This document shows positions 20,162 through 28,283 of a DNA stretch of 64,000 nt, piece by piece. Where the stretch lies: positions 2,907,001 to 2,971,000 of the forward strand of contig NZ_JAPEPJ010000001.1 of assembly GCF_026340255.1 (NCBI RefSeq). Direction: 5' to 3'. The position numbers were made by a program, and so were the translations under genes. Under the pieces are notes generated by a model, which was not told the DNA's origin, made no database searches, and worked only from the letters and a program-made list of their open reading frames with translations. This DNA is from Streptomyces sp. NBC_01408. GTDB lineage: Bacteria; Actinomycetota; Actinomycetes; Streptomycetales; Streptomycetaceae. How positions within the stretch are numbered: the first letter of the stretch is position 1; each line of letters opens with the position of its first letter.

Positions 20162-20580
20162 CCGAGGGCGCGTTCCTGATCGACACCTCCGCTCTGCACC
20201 GGATCACACTGCCGGGTCCGTTCTCCACGTGGCGTCCGGCGCTGGCCGCCGGACGTATCGGTCTGTGCGCCGCGACCGAGGCCGAAGCCCTGTACTCCGC
20301 GCGGTCGCCCGCCCAGTACGCCGAGATGCGGCAGGCGTTCTCGGACCTGTACGTGCGGCACGAGATCCCGGACGACGTGTGGTCCAGGGTCCAGGCCGCA
20401 CAGAGCGTCCTGGCCGCAGCCGGATGTGTGCGCTCTGCCGGAGTCGTCGATCTGGTCCTGGCGGTCACCGCCGCCCGGCACCGCCTGACCGTGCTGCACT
20501 ACGACCGGGACTTCGAGACGCTCGCCAAGCACATGGACCTGCGGACCCGATGGCTCGCCGAGCCGGGGTCCGTCGACTGA
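20149..20580 (+). CDS. vapC: PIN-domain ribonuclease toxin, VapC family
   Basis: A 143-residue protein with the full PIN acidic set: D12 in FLIDTSAL, E44 in ATEAE, D101 in GVVDLVLA and D119/D121 in HYDRDFE. PIN toxins are Mg-dependent endoribonucleases cleaving tRNA or rRNA. All catalytic residues are present, so it should be active. ATG 20149 lies inside the antitoxin's end. Gene order (antitoxin first, overlapping) is the canonical vapBC arrangement. The pair interrupts a gene order that is normally conserved, which suggests insertion by transfer. Confidence 0.88.
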   Translation: MGELTEGAFLIDTSALHRITLPGPFSTWRPALAAGRIGLCAATEAEALYSARSPAQYAEMRQAFSDLYVRHEIPDDVWSRVQAAQSVLAAAGCVRSAGVVDLVLAVTAARHRLTVLHYDRDFETLAKHMDLRTRWLAEPGSVD

Positions 20581-20625
20581 TCCTCCGGGGCCCCGTGCAA
20601 CGGGCGGGGCCTATCGTGCGTCGTC

Positions 20626-22056
20626 ATGGTCATGGATCTGAAAAAGCACGGACAGCACGAGCCCCGACCGGGCGGGCAGGGCTGTGTGTTCGCGATGGTC
20701 CGGATACCGGTGCGGATCCTGGCCGTGCTCATCGTGCTGCCGGTGCGGGTGGTCTGGGACCTGCTCGTCCTCGGGGCGTGCACCGTGCACCGGCGCGCCC
20801 TGCGTCCGGCCGGGAACGGGGTGGCCTGGGTCTGGAGCCGGCTGTACCGGTACGTGCTGACTCCGGCCGGGCGCGCACTCGCCTGGCTGGCGCGGGGGAC
20901 CGGGCTGGTCCTGAAGTGGGCGGCGCTGGCCGTCTTCTACTGGCCCTGGGTGGGGCTGTGGCGGTACGTGCTCGCGCCCGCCGGGGCCGCGCTGTGGCGC
21001 TGGGTCCTGGTTCCGCTCGGACAGGGGCTCGCCCTCCTGGGCCGGGGAGCCGCCGTCGCACTGGAATGGCTGGCCAAGGCGCTGTTCGTCTGGCCGTGGG
21101 CCGCGCTGTGGCGGTACCTGGTCGTCCCCGGCGGCGCCGCGCTGTACCGGTACCTGCTGAGGCCGGTGGGCAAGGGGCTCGAATGGGTGGTCCTGGCCGT
21201 GGTCCGGTACCTGCTCAAGCCGTCGGCCGCCGCGGTCGCCTGGACGGTCACCGCCGTGTACCGCTACCTGCTCAAGCCGTCGGGCGCCGCCGTCGTCTGG
21301 ACCGTCACCGCCGTCTACCGCTACCTGCTCGTGCCGCCGGTCCGGGGCATCGCCTGGCTGCTCCGCGGGCTGTACCGGTACGTGCTCACTCCGACCGGGC
21401 ACGCCCTGGTGTGGTTCCTGCCGCGGGCCTTCGCCGCCGTGTTCGTCTGGCCGTGGGTGGCGCTGTACCGGTACGTCCTCACCCCCGGCGGGCACGGCAT
21501 CGTCTGGCTGGCCCGTGGTGCCGGCGCCGTACTGGGCTGGCTGGGCAAGGCGCTGTTCGTCTGGCCCTGGGCCGCGCTGTGGCGGTACCTCCTCGTCCCG
21601 GCCGCGACCGGCACCTACCGGTACCTGCTGACCCCGCTCGGGCACGGCATCGCCTGGCTGGCCCGGGGCCTGTACCGGTACGTCCTCACGCCCCTCGGGC
21701 ACTTCGCCGCCGCCACCTGGCGGCTCGCCGGGCGCGTCAGCCGCGCCCTGGGGCGTGGCCTCGTCCGGCTCTGGCGCGGCTGCGTCGTCCGGCCCGCCGC
21801 CTGGGTCTACCGCCAGGTGGCCACGCCCGTCGGACATCTGGCCCGCGAGGTGTGGCGGACATCCCGCACCGTGGCCCGCGAGGTCTGGCACACCGCCCGT
21901 TCCGCCGTGCGGGACGCGCGGGCCGGGGTACGGCAGGCGCTGTTCGGTACTCCTCCCCGGGAACCGGCGAGGTCACAGGCGCGTACTCTGGGTAGTACGA
22001 CAGCCGTAGGCCAACCGCCCGCCCCCGAGATCTCCCTGCGCAAACAGCAGGTGTGA
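20626..22056 (+). CDS. Trp/Tyr/Arg-rich tandem-repeat protein, unknown family
   Basis: A 476-residue protein I cannot assign. Residues 25-50 form a hydrophobic stretch. Residues 70-400 consist of about 14 repeats anchored by YRY, WRY or close variants at 74, 112, 124, 162, 174, 193, 212, 231, 250, 281, 319, 331, 350 and 395. The unit is 19 residues, of the form YRYVLTPLGHGIAWLARGL. Spacings are 19, 12, 31 or 38, the 38 units carrying a VWPWAALWRY end. The tail (400-476) is basic, then disordered. The repeats are hydrophobic with regular Arg, suggesting membrane association or stacked hairpins. A TATCGT hexamer lies 8 nt before ATG 20626. It follows vapC by 45 bp. Confidence 0.75.
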   Translation: MVMDLKKHGQHEPRPGGQGCVFAMVRIPVRILAVLIVLPVRVVWDLLVLGACTVHRRALRPAGNGVAWVWSRLYRYVLTPAGRALAWLARGTGLVLKWAALAVFYWPWVGLWRYVLAPAGAALWRWVLVPLGQGLALLGRGAAVALEWLAKALFVWPWAALWRYLVVPGGAALYRYLLRPVGKGLEWVVLAVVRYLLKPSAAAVAWTVTAVYRYLLKPSGAAVVWTVTAVYRYLLVPPVRGIAWLLRGLYRYVLTPTGHALVWFLPRAFAAVFVWPWVALYRYVLTPGGHGIVWLARGAGAVLGWLGKALFVWPWAALWRYLLVPAATGTYRYLLTPLGHGIAWLARGLYRYVLTPLGHFAAATWRLAGRVSRALGRGLVRLWRGCVVRPAAWVYRQVATPVGHLAREVWRTSRTVAREVWHTARSAVRDARAGVRQALFGTPPREPARSQARTLGSTTAVGQPPAPEISLRKQQV

Positions 22057-22140
22057 GCCGGAGGCAGGGCGTGGCCGGCCGGCCCCACAGACCTCAGGGC
22101 AACGCGCGAGCCGCGGAGCCCCGCACAAGGAGAAGAACCA

Positions 22141-22962
22141 CTGGGCAAGCGACAGCCCGAAGGCCCGCCTCCCGCACCGGTGGTGCAGCGCATTCGACTG
22201 CGCTACACCAAGCGCGGCCGCCTCCGGTTCACCAGCCACCGCGACTTCCAGCGCGCCTTCGAGCGGGCTCTGCGCCGCGCCGAGGTGCCGATGGCGTACT
22301 CCGCCGGCTTCACCCCGCACCCCCGCGTCTCGTACGCGAACGCCGCGCCGACCGGGACGGGCAGCGAGGCCGAGTACCTGGAGATCGCCCTCGCCGATTC
22401 CCGTGACCCCGAGAAGCTCCGCGAGCTGCTCGACGAGTCCATGCCGGCCGGCCTCGACATCATCGACGCCGTCGAGGCCCGCACCTCGGGCCTCGCCGAC
22501 CGGCTCACCGCCTCCGTCTGGGAGCTGCGCCTGGAGGGCGTGGACCCCGCGGACGCCGGGCGCGCCGTGACCGACTTCCTCGCCGCCGAGACCGTGGAAG
22601 TGCAGCGCCGCACCAAGAACGGCATGCGCACCTTCGACACCCGCGGCGCTGTGGTCAGCCTCGAGGCGCTTCCTGCCCCTGCTGATAGGCCGCTGGACAA
22701 TGCCTGTGCGATACTGCGGCTGGTTGTTCGGCATCTGACACCTGCCGTGCGACCCGACGACGTCCTGTCCGGTCTCCGAGCTGTGGCCGACCTGGCGCCG
22801 CCGGTCCCCGCAGCGGTGACCAGGCTGGCGCAGGGGCTCTTCGACGAGGAGTCCGGCACGGTGACCGACCCGCTCGCGCCCGACCGCGAGGCTGACACGG
22901 CCGCCCCACCCACGGCCGCCGTAGCCGCCGACGCGAAGGCGCCGGAAGGTCCCGCCGCGTAG
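22141..22962 (+). CDS. Radical SAM-associated DUF2344 (TIGR03936) protein, probable CTG start
   Basis: A 273-residue protein partnering the upstream TIGR03960 radical SAM enzyme. The core RIRLRYTKRGRLRFTSH, then RDFQRAFERALRRAEVP and YSAGFTPHPRVSYANA, defines DUF2344. An AAGGAG ribosome binding site (22127-22132) stands 8 nt before CTG 22141, which opens LGKRQPEGPPPAP; as I recall, relatives begin MGKRQPEGPPPAP. The first conventional start, GTG 22180, has no ribosome binding site. The C-terminus is Ala/Asp-rich and disordered. Biochemical function is unknown. RNase E follows after 237 bp. Confidence 0.85.
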   Translation: MGKRQPEGPPPAPVVQRIRLRYTKRGRLRFTSHRDFQRAFERALRRAEVPMAYSAGFTPHPRVSYANAAPTGTGSEAEYLEIALADSRDPEKLRELLDESMPAGLDIIDAVEARTSGLADRLTASVWELRLEGVDPADAGRAVTDFLAAETVEVQRRTKNGMRTFDTRGAVVSLEALPAPADRPLDNACAILRLVVRHLTPAVRPDDVLSGLRAVADLAPPVPAAVTRLAQGLFDEESGTVTDPLAPDREADTAAPPTAAVAADAKAPEGPAA

Positions 22963-23199
22963 GGATCGTCGTCGTCGCGCAGCCCTGGCACTCGGGAGCC
23001 ACCTGGGTCGGGCCCGCGCATTGACCTGAAGACTTCCGCCAGGCCGTACGGACAACACGTACGGAACCGGCGGCCATGGACTACGAGCTCCCGTGTGGCG
23101 AACGCGCCCCGGAGGCCGGTTCCGCGCTCATCGCGTGGCGCCGTGCCGGACCGGATGTCAGCCGCGGCGCCCGGGAGCGTGACGGGAGAACCGCCCGCA

Positions 23200-26100
23200 A
23201 TGCTCAGCAACGAAAACGACACCACCACCCCCGCCGGTAACGCCGACAACGGCAGCCCGAGCGACAACCTGCCTCCGCGCAGGCGCCGCCGCGCCGCTTC
23301 CCGGCCCGCCGGTCCGCCCGGCGCCACCGCCGCCGAGGCCACCCCGGTGACCGAGGCCGCTCCGGCCGACTCCCAGGCGAGTGCGGCGGAGGCCGCGCCG
23401 GCCGCCGCCCCCGCCCGTACCCGCCGCCGCGCCACCCGCGCCGTGGCCGCTCCCGAGGCTCCGGCCGCCGCCGAGGCCGTCGTGGTCGAGGCCCCGGCCG
23501 TCGCCGCCGAGGAGCCCGCCGCTCCGGCTCCGCGTGCCCGCCGCCGCGCCACCCGTGCCGTGGCCGCCCCCGAGGCGCCCGTGGCCGAGGCTCCGGCCGC
23601 GTCCGTGGCCGAGGAGGAGGCTCCGGCCGCTCCGGCCCCGCGTGCCCGTCGCCGCGCCACCCGTGCCGTGGCCGCCCCCGAGGCTCCGGCCGCCGAGGCC
23701 GTTGTGGCCGAGGCCGTAGTCGTCGAGGCCCCCGCCGTGGCCGAGGAGCCCGCCGCTCCCGCCCCGCGTGCCCGTCGCCGGGCCACCCGCGCCGTCGCGG
23801 CCCCGGCCGCCGAGGTCGCGGAGACCGCCGAGGCCGTCGAGGCGCCCGCAGCCGCCGTTGCCGAGGCTCCGGCCGTGGTCGCCGAGGAGCCTGCCGCTCC
23901 CGCCCCGCGTGCCCGTCGCCGCGCCACCCGCGCCGTCGCCGCTCCGGCCGCCGAGGCCGCCGAGGTCGTGGAGGCGCCCGCGCCCCCCGCCGTGGAGGAG
24001 GAGGCCCCCAAGGCCGCCGCCCGGACCTTCACCGTCGCCGACGCGCTGGACTCCCCGAAGCGCGGCGGCCGCCGCCGCGCCACCCGTACCGGCGCCGCCC
24101 CGGCCGCCGCCGCGCAGCCCGCCGCCGAGGCCGAGGCGCCCGCCGCCCCGGCCCGGGGCCGCCGCGCCGCGCGCCCCGCCGTGGCCGTCTTCCAGGCCCC
24201 GGTCTTCGCCGAGCCCATGTTCCAGACCCCCGAGACCGCCGCCATGGCCGCCGCTGCCGCCCGCGCGGCCGCTCCGGCCGACGAGGTCGAGGAGGAGGAG
24301 ACGGAGCTGGAGGCCGAGGTCGTCGAGACCCCCGCCCCGCAGCCGGCCGGCCGTCGCCGCCGCCGTGGCCGTGGCGCCGCCGAGCCCGCGCCGGCCGCCG
24401 AGACCGGTCCGGTCTCCCTGCCCGAGGTGCTCGCCGAGGAGGAGCCGGAGGCCGAGGCCGCCGAGCTCGAGGACGAGTCCGCCGAATTCGAAGAGGGCGA
24501 CGAGTCGGGCGAGCGCCCGTCCCGCCGCCGCCGTCGCGGTGGCCGTCGTCGCCGCCGTGGCGAGTCCGCCGACCTCGACGAGTCCGCCGACGAGGAGTCC
24601 GAGGCCCCGGCCGCCGAGCAGGAGGCCGAGGAAGAGGACGAGGACGACGAGGACGCGGGTGCCCTGGGCTCCAGCTCCAGCCGTCGCCGCCGTCGCCGCC
24701 GCCGTCGCAGCGGTGACTCCGCCGCCGAGTCCGCCGAAGCGGGCGAGGAGGACGGCGTACGCACCGTCGTCAAGGTCCGCGAGCCGCGTCCGGCCCGCGA
24801 GCGCGTCGAGTCCACCTCCTCCGACGAGGTGCAGTCCATCAAGGGCTCGACCCGTCTGGAGGCCAAGAAGCAGCGCCGCCGCGAGGGCCGTGAGCAGGGC
24901 CGCCGCCGCGTCCCGATCATCACCGAGGCCGAGTTCCTGGCCCGCCGTGAGGCCGTTGAGCGCGTCATGGTCGTCCGCCAGGCCGGCGAGCGCACCCAGA
25001 TCGGCGTCCTCGAGGACAACGTGCTCGTCGAGCACTACGTCAACAAGGAAGAAGCCACCTCGTACGTCGGCAACGTCTACCTGGGCAAGGTCCAGAACGT
25101 GCTGCCGTCCATGGAGGCCGCCTTCATCGACATCGGCAAGGGCCGCAACGCCGTCCTGTACGCCGGTGAGGTCAACTTCGAGGCGCTCGGCATGGCCAAC
25201 GGGCCGCGCCGCATCGAGTCCGCCCTCAAGTCCGGCCAGTCGGTCCTCGTGCAGGTCACCAAGGACCCGATCGGCCACAAGGGCGCCCGCCTGACCAGCC
25301 AGGTCTCGCTGCCCGGCCGCTACCTGGTCTACGTGCCCGAGGGCTCGATGACCGGCATCAGCCGCAAGCTGCCCGACACCGAGCGCGCGCGCCTGAAGAC
25401 CATCCTCAAGAAGATCGTCCCCGAGGACGCGGGCGTCATCGTGCGCACCGCCGCCGAGGGTGCGAGCGAGGACGAGCTGCGCCGCGACGTCGAGCGTCTG
25501 CAGGCCCAGTGGGAGGACATCCAGAAGAAGTCGAAGCAGATCTCGACCTCTTCGCCGAGCCTGCTGTACGGCGAGCCGGACATGACCGTCCGCGTCGTGC
25601 GCGACATCTTCAACGAGGACTTCTCGAAGGTCATCGTCAGCGGTGACGGCGCGTGGGAGACCATCCACGGCTACGTGAACCACGTGGCCCCGGACCTGTC
25701 CGACCGGCTGTCCCGCTGGACCTCCGAGGTCGACGTCTTCGCGACGTACCGGATCGACGAGCAGCTCGCCAAGGCGCTCGACCGCAAGGTGTGGCTGCCC
25801 TCGGGCGGCTCGCTTGTGATCGACAAGACCGAGGCGATGATCGTCATCGACGTCAACACCGGCAAGTTCACCGGTCAGGGCGGCAACCTCGAGGAGACCG
25901 TCACCAGGAACAACCTGGAGGCGGCCGAGGAGATCGTCCGCCAGCTGCGGCTGCGCGACCTCGGCGGCATCGTCGTGATCGACTTCATCGACATGGTCCT
26001 GGAGTCCAACCGCGACCTGGTCCTGCGGCGGATGCTGGAGTGCCTGGGCCGTGACCGTACGAAGCACCAGGTCGCCGAGGTGACCTCGCTGGGCCTGGTC

Positions 26101-27231
26101 CAGATGACCCGCAAGCGGGTGGGCCAGGGTCTGCTGGAGTCCTTCTCCGAGACCTGCGTCCACTGCAACGGCCGCGGTGTCATCGTGCACATGGAGACGC
26201 CGACCGTGGTCGGTGGCGGCGGCAACGGCAAGCGCTCGAAGCGCCGCGGCGGCAAGGCCGAGTTCGACCAGCACGACCACGAGGCCGAGACGGTCGAGGT
26301 GGAGTTCGAGACCGAGCCCGAGGCCGAGGTGGCCGCCGAGGCCGCGGCGCCCCGGCAGCTGCCCGAGCCGGAGTTCGTCCCGGACGAGGAGCTGTACAGC
26401 AGCCCGGCCGAGGCCGAGGCCGCGGCGGGCCTGAGCGGTCGCCGCAACCGCCGCCGCGCCACCCGCAAGGCGACCGCTCCGGCGGGCGCCCCGCGCGGTG
26501 CGGCAGCCCAGGCTCCGGCCCAGGCCGCTGCCCCGGCTCCGGCCCCCGTGGTCGAGGTCGAGGCCGAGCCGGTGACCGTGCCCGCCGACACCGTCCTGGA
26601 GCCGGTGGCCGAGGTCGTCGCCGAGGCGGAGACCGTGGCCGAGGTCGTGGCGGAGCCGGTGGCGGAGGAGGCCCCCAAGGGCCGCACCCGTCGCCGTGCG
26701 ACCCGTAAGGCCACCGCCCCCGCGGGCGCCCCGGCCCCCGCGGCCGAGGTGGCCCCGGAGCCGGTCGTCGTGCCGGAGCCGGAGCCCGTCGTGGAGCCCG
26801 AGCCGGTCGTCGCCGAGCCCGAGCCGGCGCCCGCGCCCGCCGTGGCCGACGAGGCTCCCGTGGCGGAGGCCGCCCCGGCCCGTCCGCGCCGGCGTGCCAC
26901 CCGTAAGGCCACCGCACCGGCCGGTTCCCCGGCGGGTGCGACGGAGGCCGCAGTGGTGGTCGTCGAGGCCGTCGTGACCGAGCCGCAGCCGGAGCCCGAG
27001 GCCCCGGCCGAGGAGGCCGCCCCGGCCAAGAAGGCCGCCCGGAAGGCCCCGGCCAAGAAGGCGACCGCGGCGAAGAAGGCCACCACCGCCAAGAAGGCGA
27101 CGGCGGCCAAGAAGACCGTGGCCAAGAAGGCGGCCACGACCAAGAAGACCGTGGCCAAGCGGGCGACGAAGAAGACCGCGGCGGCGGAGCAGCAGACCCC
27201 GCCCTCGGTCTCGGCGCCTGCCGAAGCCTGA
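23200..27231 (+). CDS. rne: Ribonuclease E/G (RNase ES type) with long disordered arms
   Basis: A 1,343-residue endoribonuclease of mRNA decay and rRNA/tRNA maturation. Residues 1-560 are disordered Ala/Glu/Pro/Arg repeats with recurring RARRRATRAVAAPEAP and long Arg runs. The catalytic core covers about 580-1000: S1 domain from about 600, metal-binding D884 (DVNTG) and D928 (DFIDM), and the zinc-link cysteines C986/C989 (CVHC). A second disordered arm has RRRATRKATAPAG repeats and ends in a lysine-rich AKKATAAKK tail, which probably binds RNA or partner proteins. ATG 23200 (MLSNEND) was chosen over GTG 23095; GGGAG lies upstream. Confidence 0.93.
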   Translation: MLSNENDTTTPAGNADNGSPSDNLPPRRRRRAASRPAGPPGATAAEATPVTEAAPADSQASAAEAAPAAAPARTRRRATRAVAAPEAPAAAEAVVVEAPAVAAEEPAAPAPRARRRATRAVAAPEAPVAEAPAASVAEEEAPAAPAPRARRRATRAVAAPEAPAAEAVVAEAVVVEAPAVAEEPAAPAPRARRRATRAVAAPAAEVAETAEAVEAPAAAVAEAPAVVAEEPAAPAPRARRRATRAVAAPAAEAAEVVEAPAPPAVEEEAPKAAARTFTVADALDSPKRGGRRRATRTGAAPAAAAQPAAEAEAPAAPARGRRAARPAVAVFQAPVFAEPMFQTPETAAMAAAAARAAAPADEVEEEETELEAEVVETPAPQPAGRRRRRGRGAAEPAPAAETGPVSLPEVLAEEEPEAEAAELEDESAEFEEGDESGERPSRRRRRGGRRRRRGESADLDESADEESEAPAAEQEAEEEDEDDEDAGALGSSSSRRRRRRRRRSGDSAAESAEAGEEDGVRTVVKVREPRPARERVESTSSDEVQSIKGSTRLEAKKQRRREGREQGRRRVPIITEAEFLARREAVERVMVVRQAGERTQIGVLEDNVLVEHYVNKEEATSYVGNVYLGKVQNVLPSMEAAFIDIGKGRNAVLYAGEVNFEALGMANGPRRIESALKSGQSVLVQVTKDPIGHKGARLTSQVSLPGRYLVYVPEGSMTGISRKLPDTERARLKTILKKIVPEDAGVIVRTAAEGASEDELRRDVERLQAQWEDIQKKSKQISTSSPSLLYGEPDMTVRVVRDIFNEDFSKVIVSGDGAWETIHGYVNHVAPDLSDRLSRWTSEVDVFATYRIDEQLAKALDRKVWLPSGGSLVIDKTEAMIVIDVNTGKFTGQGGNLEETVTRNNLEAAEEIVRQLRLRDLGGIVVIDFIDMVLESNRDLVLRRMLECLGRDRTKHQVAEVTSLGLVQMTRKRVGQGLLESFSETCVHCNGRGVIVHMETPTVVGGGGNGKRSKRRGGKAEFDQHDHEAETVEVEFETEPEAEVAAEAAAPRQLPEPEFVPDEELYSSPAEAEAAAGLSGRRNRRRATRKATAPAGAPRGAAAQAPAQAAAPAPAPVVEVEAEPVTVPADTVLEPVAEVVAEAETVAEVVAEPVAEEAPKGRTRRRATRKATAPAGAPAPAAEVAPEPVVVPEPEPVVEPEPVVAEPEPAPAPAVADEAPVAEAAPARPRRRATRKATAPAGSPAGATEAAVVVVEAVVTEPQPEPEAPAEEAAPAKKAARKAPAKKATAAKKATTAKKATAAKKTVAKKAATTKKTVAKRATKKTAAAEQQTPPSVSAPAEA

Positions 27232-27241
27232 TCCGCGTGAC

Positions 27242-27277
27242 GGCCGTGGGCCCCGCCGAGAGGCGGGGCCCACGGCC
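27242..27277 (+). terminator. rne terminator
   Basis: GGCCGTGGGCCCCGCC (27242-27257) and GGCGGGGCCCACGGCC (27262-27277) form a perfect 16-bp stem with a GAGA tetraloop, just after the rne stop. Confidence 0.8.
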
Positions 27278-27291
27278 GTGCGGGGCCCGGT

Positions 27292-27320
27292 TTGACCCCC
27301 TGGAACCGGCCCCGTAACCT
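27292..27320 (+). promoter_or_regulatory. Promoter of the rplU-rpmA operon
   Basis: TTGACC (27292-27297) and TAACCT (27315-27320) are separated by 17 bp, a near-consensus vegetative promoter. Transcription would start near 27327, giving an approximately 190-nt untranslated leader before rplU. Confidence 0.7.
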
Positions 27321-27517
27321 AGACCGTCGGCATGCCTAGGCAAATATGTTTAGAGCACGCCGCGCTCCTGAGCACCTTCCTCCCGCGCCGTGCGCGCAAG
27401 CGCCGTACGGGAGAGGCCGCTCGTCCAATCCGGATCAGTGCGGTCCTGTCGCAAGACGGGGTCCCGACTGAGCGGCTGGCTTCAGGAGCATCCGTCCCGA
27501 GTGAGAGAGAGATCCGC

Positions 27518-27838
27518 GTGTACGCCATCGTGCGCAGCGGTGGTCGCCAGCACAAGGTTGCTGTCGGCGACATCGTTGAGGTTGACAAGATTTCCACTGC
27601 CAAGGTTGGCGACACGGTCGAGCTCTCGACCCTGCTCGTCGTCGACGGCGAAGCCGTGACCAGCGACCCGTGGGTCCTGGCCGGCATCAAGGTCACGGCC
27701 GAGATTGTGGACCACCACAAGGGCGCCAAGATCGACATCCTGCGGTACAAGAACAAGACCGGCTACCGCCGTCGCCAGGGTCACCGTCAGCAGTACACGG
27801 CGATCAAGGTCACCGGTATCCCCGCGGCTGCGAAGTAA
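27518..27838 (+). CDS. rplU: 50S ribosomal protein L21
   Basis: A 106-residue protein of the large subunit. [18 protein letters not shown] at the start and [20 protein letters not shown] at the end are L21 signatures, and the length is normal. I chose GTG 27518 because it gives the exact family N-terminus; the longer open frame upstream is the untranslated leader. rpmA begins 13 nt after the stop. Confidence 0.97.
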   Translation: MYAIVRSGGRQHKVAVGDIVEVDKISTAKVGDTVELSTLLVVDGEAVTSDPWVLAGIKVTAEIVDHHKGAKIDILRYKNKTGYRRRQGHRQQYTAIKVTGIPAAAK

Positions 27839-27851
27839 GAGGGACTGAGAC

Positions 27852-28106
27852 ATGGCACACAAGAAGGGCGCATCGTCCACTCGGAACGGGCGCGACTCCA
27901 ATGCCCAGCGGCTCGGCGTGAAGCGCTTCGGCGGTCAGGTCGTTTCCGCTGGTGAGATCCTCGTCCGCCAGCGCGGCACCCACTTCCACCCGGGCGCGGG
28001 CGTCGGCCGTGGCGGCGACGACACGCTGTTCGCGCTGCAGGCCGGTGCCGTCGAGTTCGGCACGCACCGTGGCCGCAAGGTCGTCAACATCGTTCCGGCC
28101 GCCTGA
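27852..28106 (+). CDS. rpmA: 50S ribosomal protein L27
   Basis: An 84-residue protein near the peptidyl transferase centre. It begins [17 protein letters not shown] without the cleavable Firmicutes-type N-terminal extension, followed by [17 protein letters not shown] and [10 protein letters not shown]. It is cotranscribed with rplU, followed by a strong hairpin before obg. Confidence 0.97.
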   Translation: MAHKKGASSTRNGRDSNAQRLGVKRFGGQVVSAGEILVRQRGTHFHPGAGVGRGGDDTLFALQAGAVEFGTHRGRKVVNIVPAA

Positions 28107-28140
28107 TCCAGCTTCGGCTGATCAAGCGTTCGTAACTTCC

Positions 28141-28195
28141 CGAGGGCGGATCTCAGCTCTTTCCGGCGCGAGCCGGGAAGAGAGGTCCGCCCTCG
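28141..28195 (+). terminator. Hairpin between rpmA and obg
   Basis: The outer arms CGAGGGCGGA and TCCGCCCTCG enclose further pairing (CTCTTTCCGGC against GCCGGGAAGAG) around a GCGA-type loop. This long stem probably ends most rplU-rpmA transcripts. Confidence 0.7.
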
Positions 28196-28283
28196 GCGCG
28201 TTGTCACATAGACACGTTTAATGGGCAGCAAGGCCTGCCCCCGGATTTTCCGGACTATTCCCGCTGTATCTGGAGGAACACCC

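Noticed and set aside
20149..22056. Integrative element or prophage carrying vapBC and the repeat gene
   Set aside because: No integrase, attachment repeats or tRNA gene lies at the borders. Only a small insertion is supported.
23158..27273. A 1,371-codon antisense frame over the RNase E/G gene
   Set aside because: Composition is low-complexity Leu/Gly/Arg and the sense frame carries conserved catalytic motifs.
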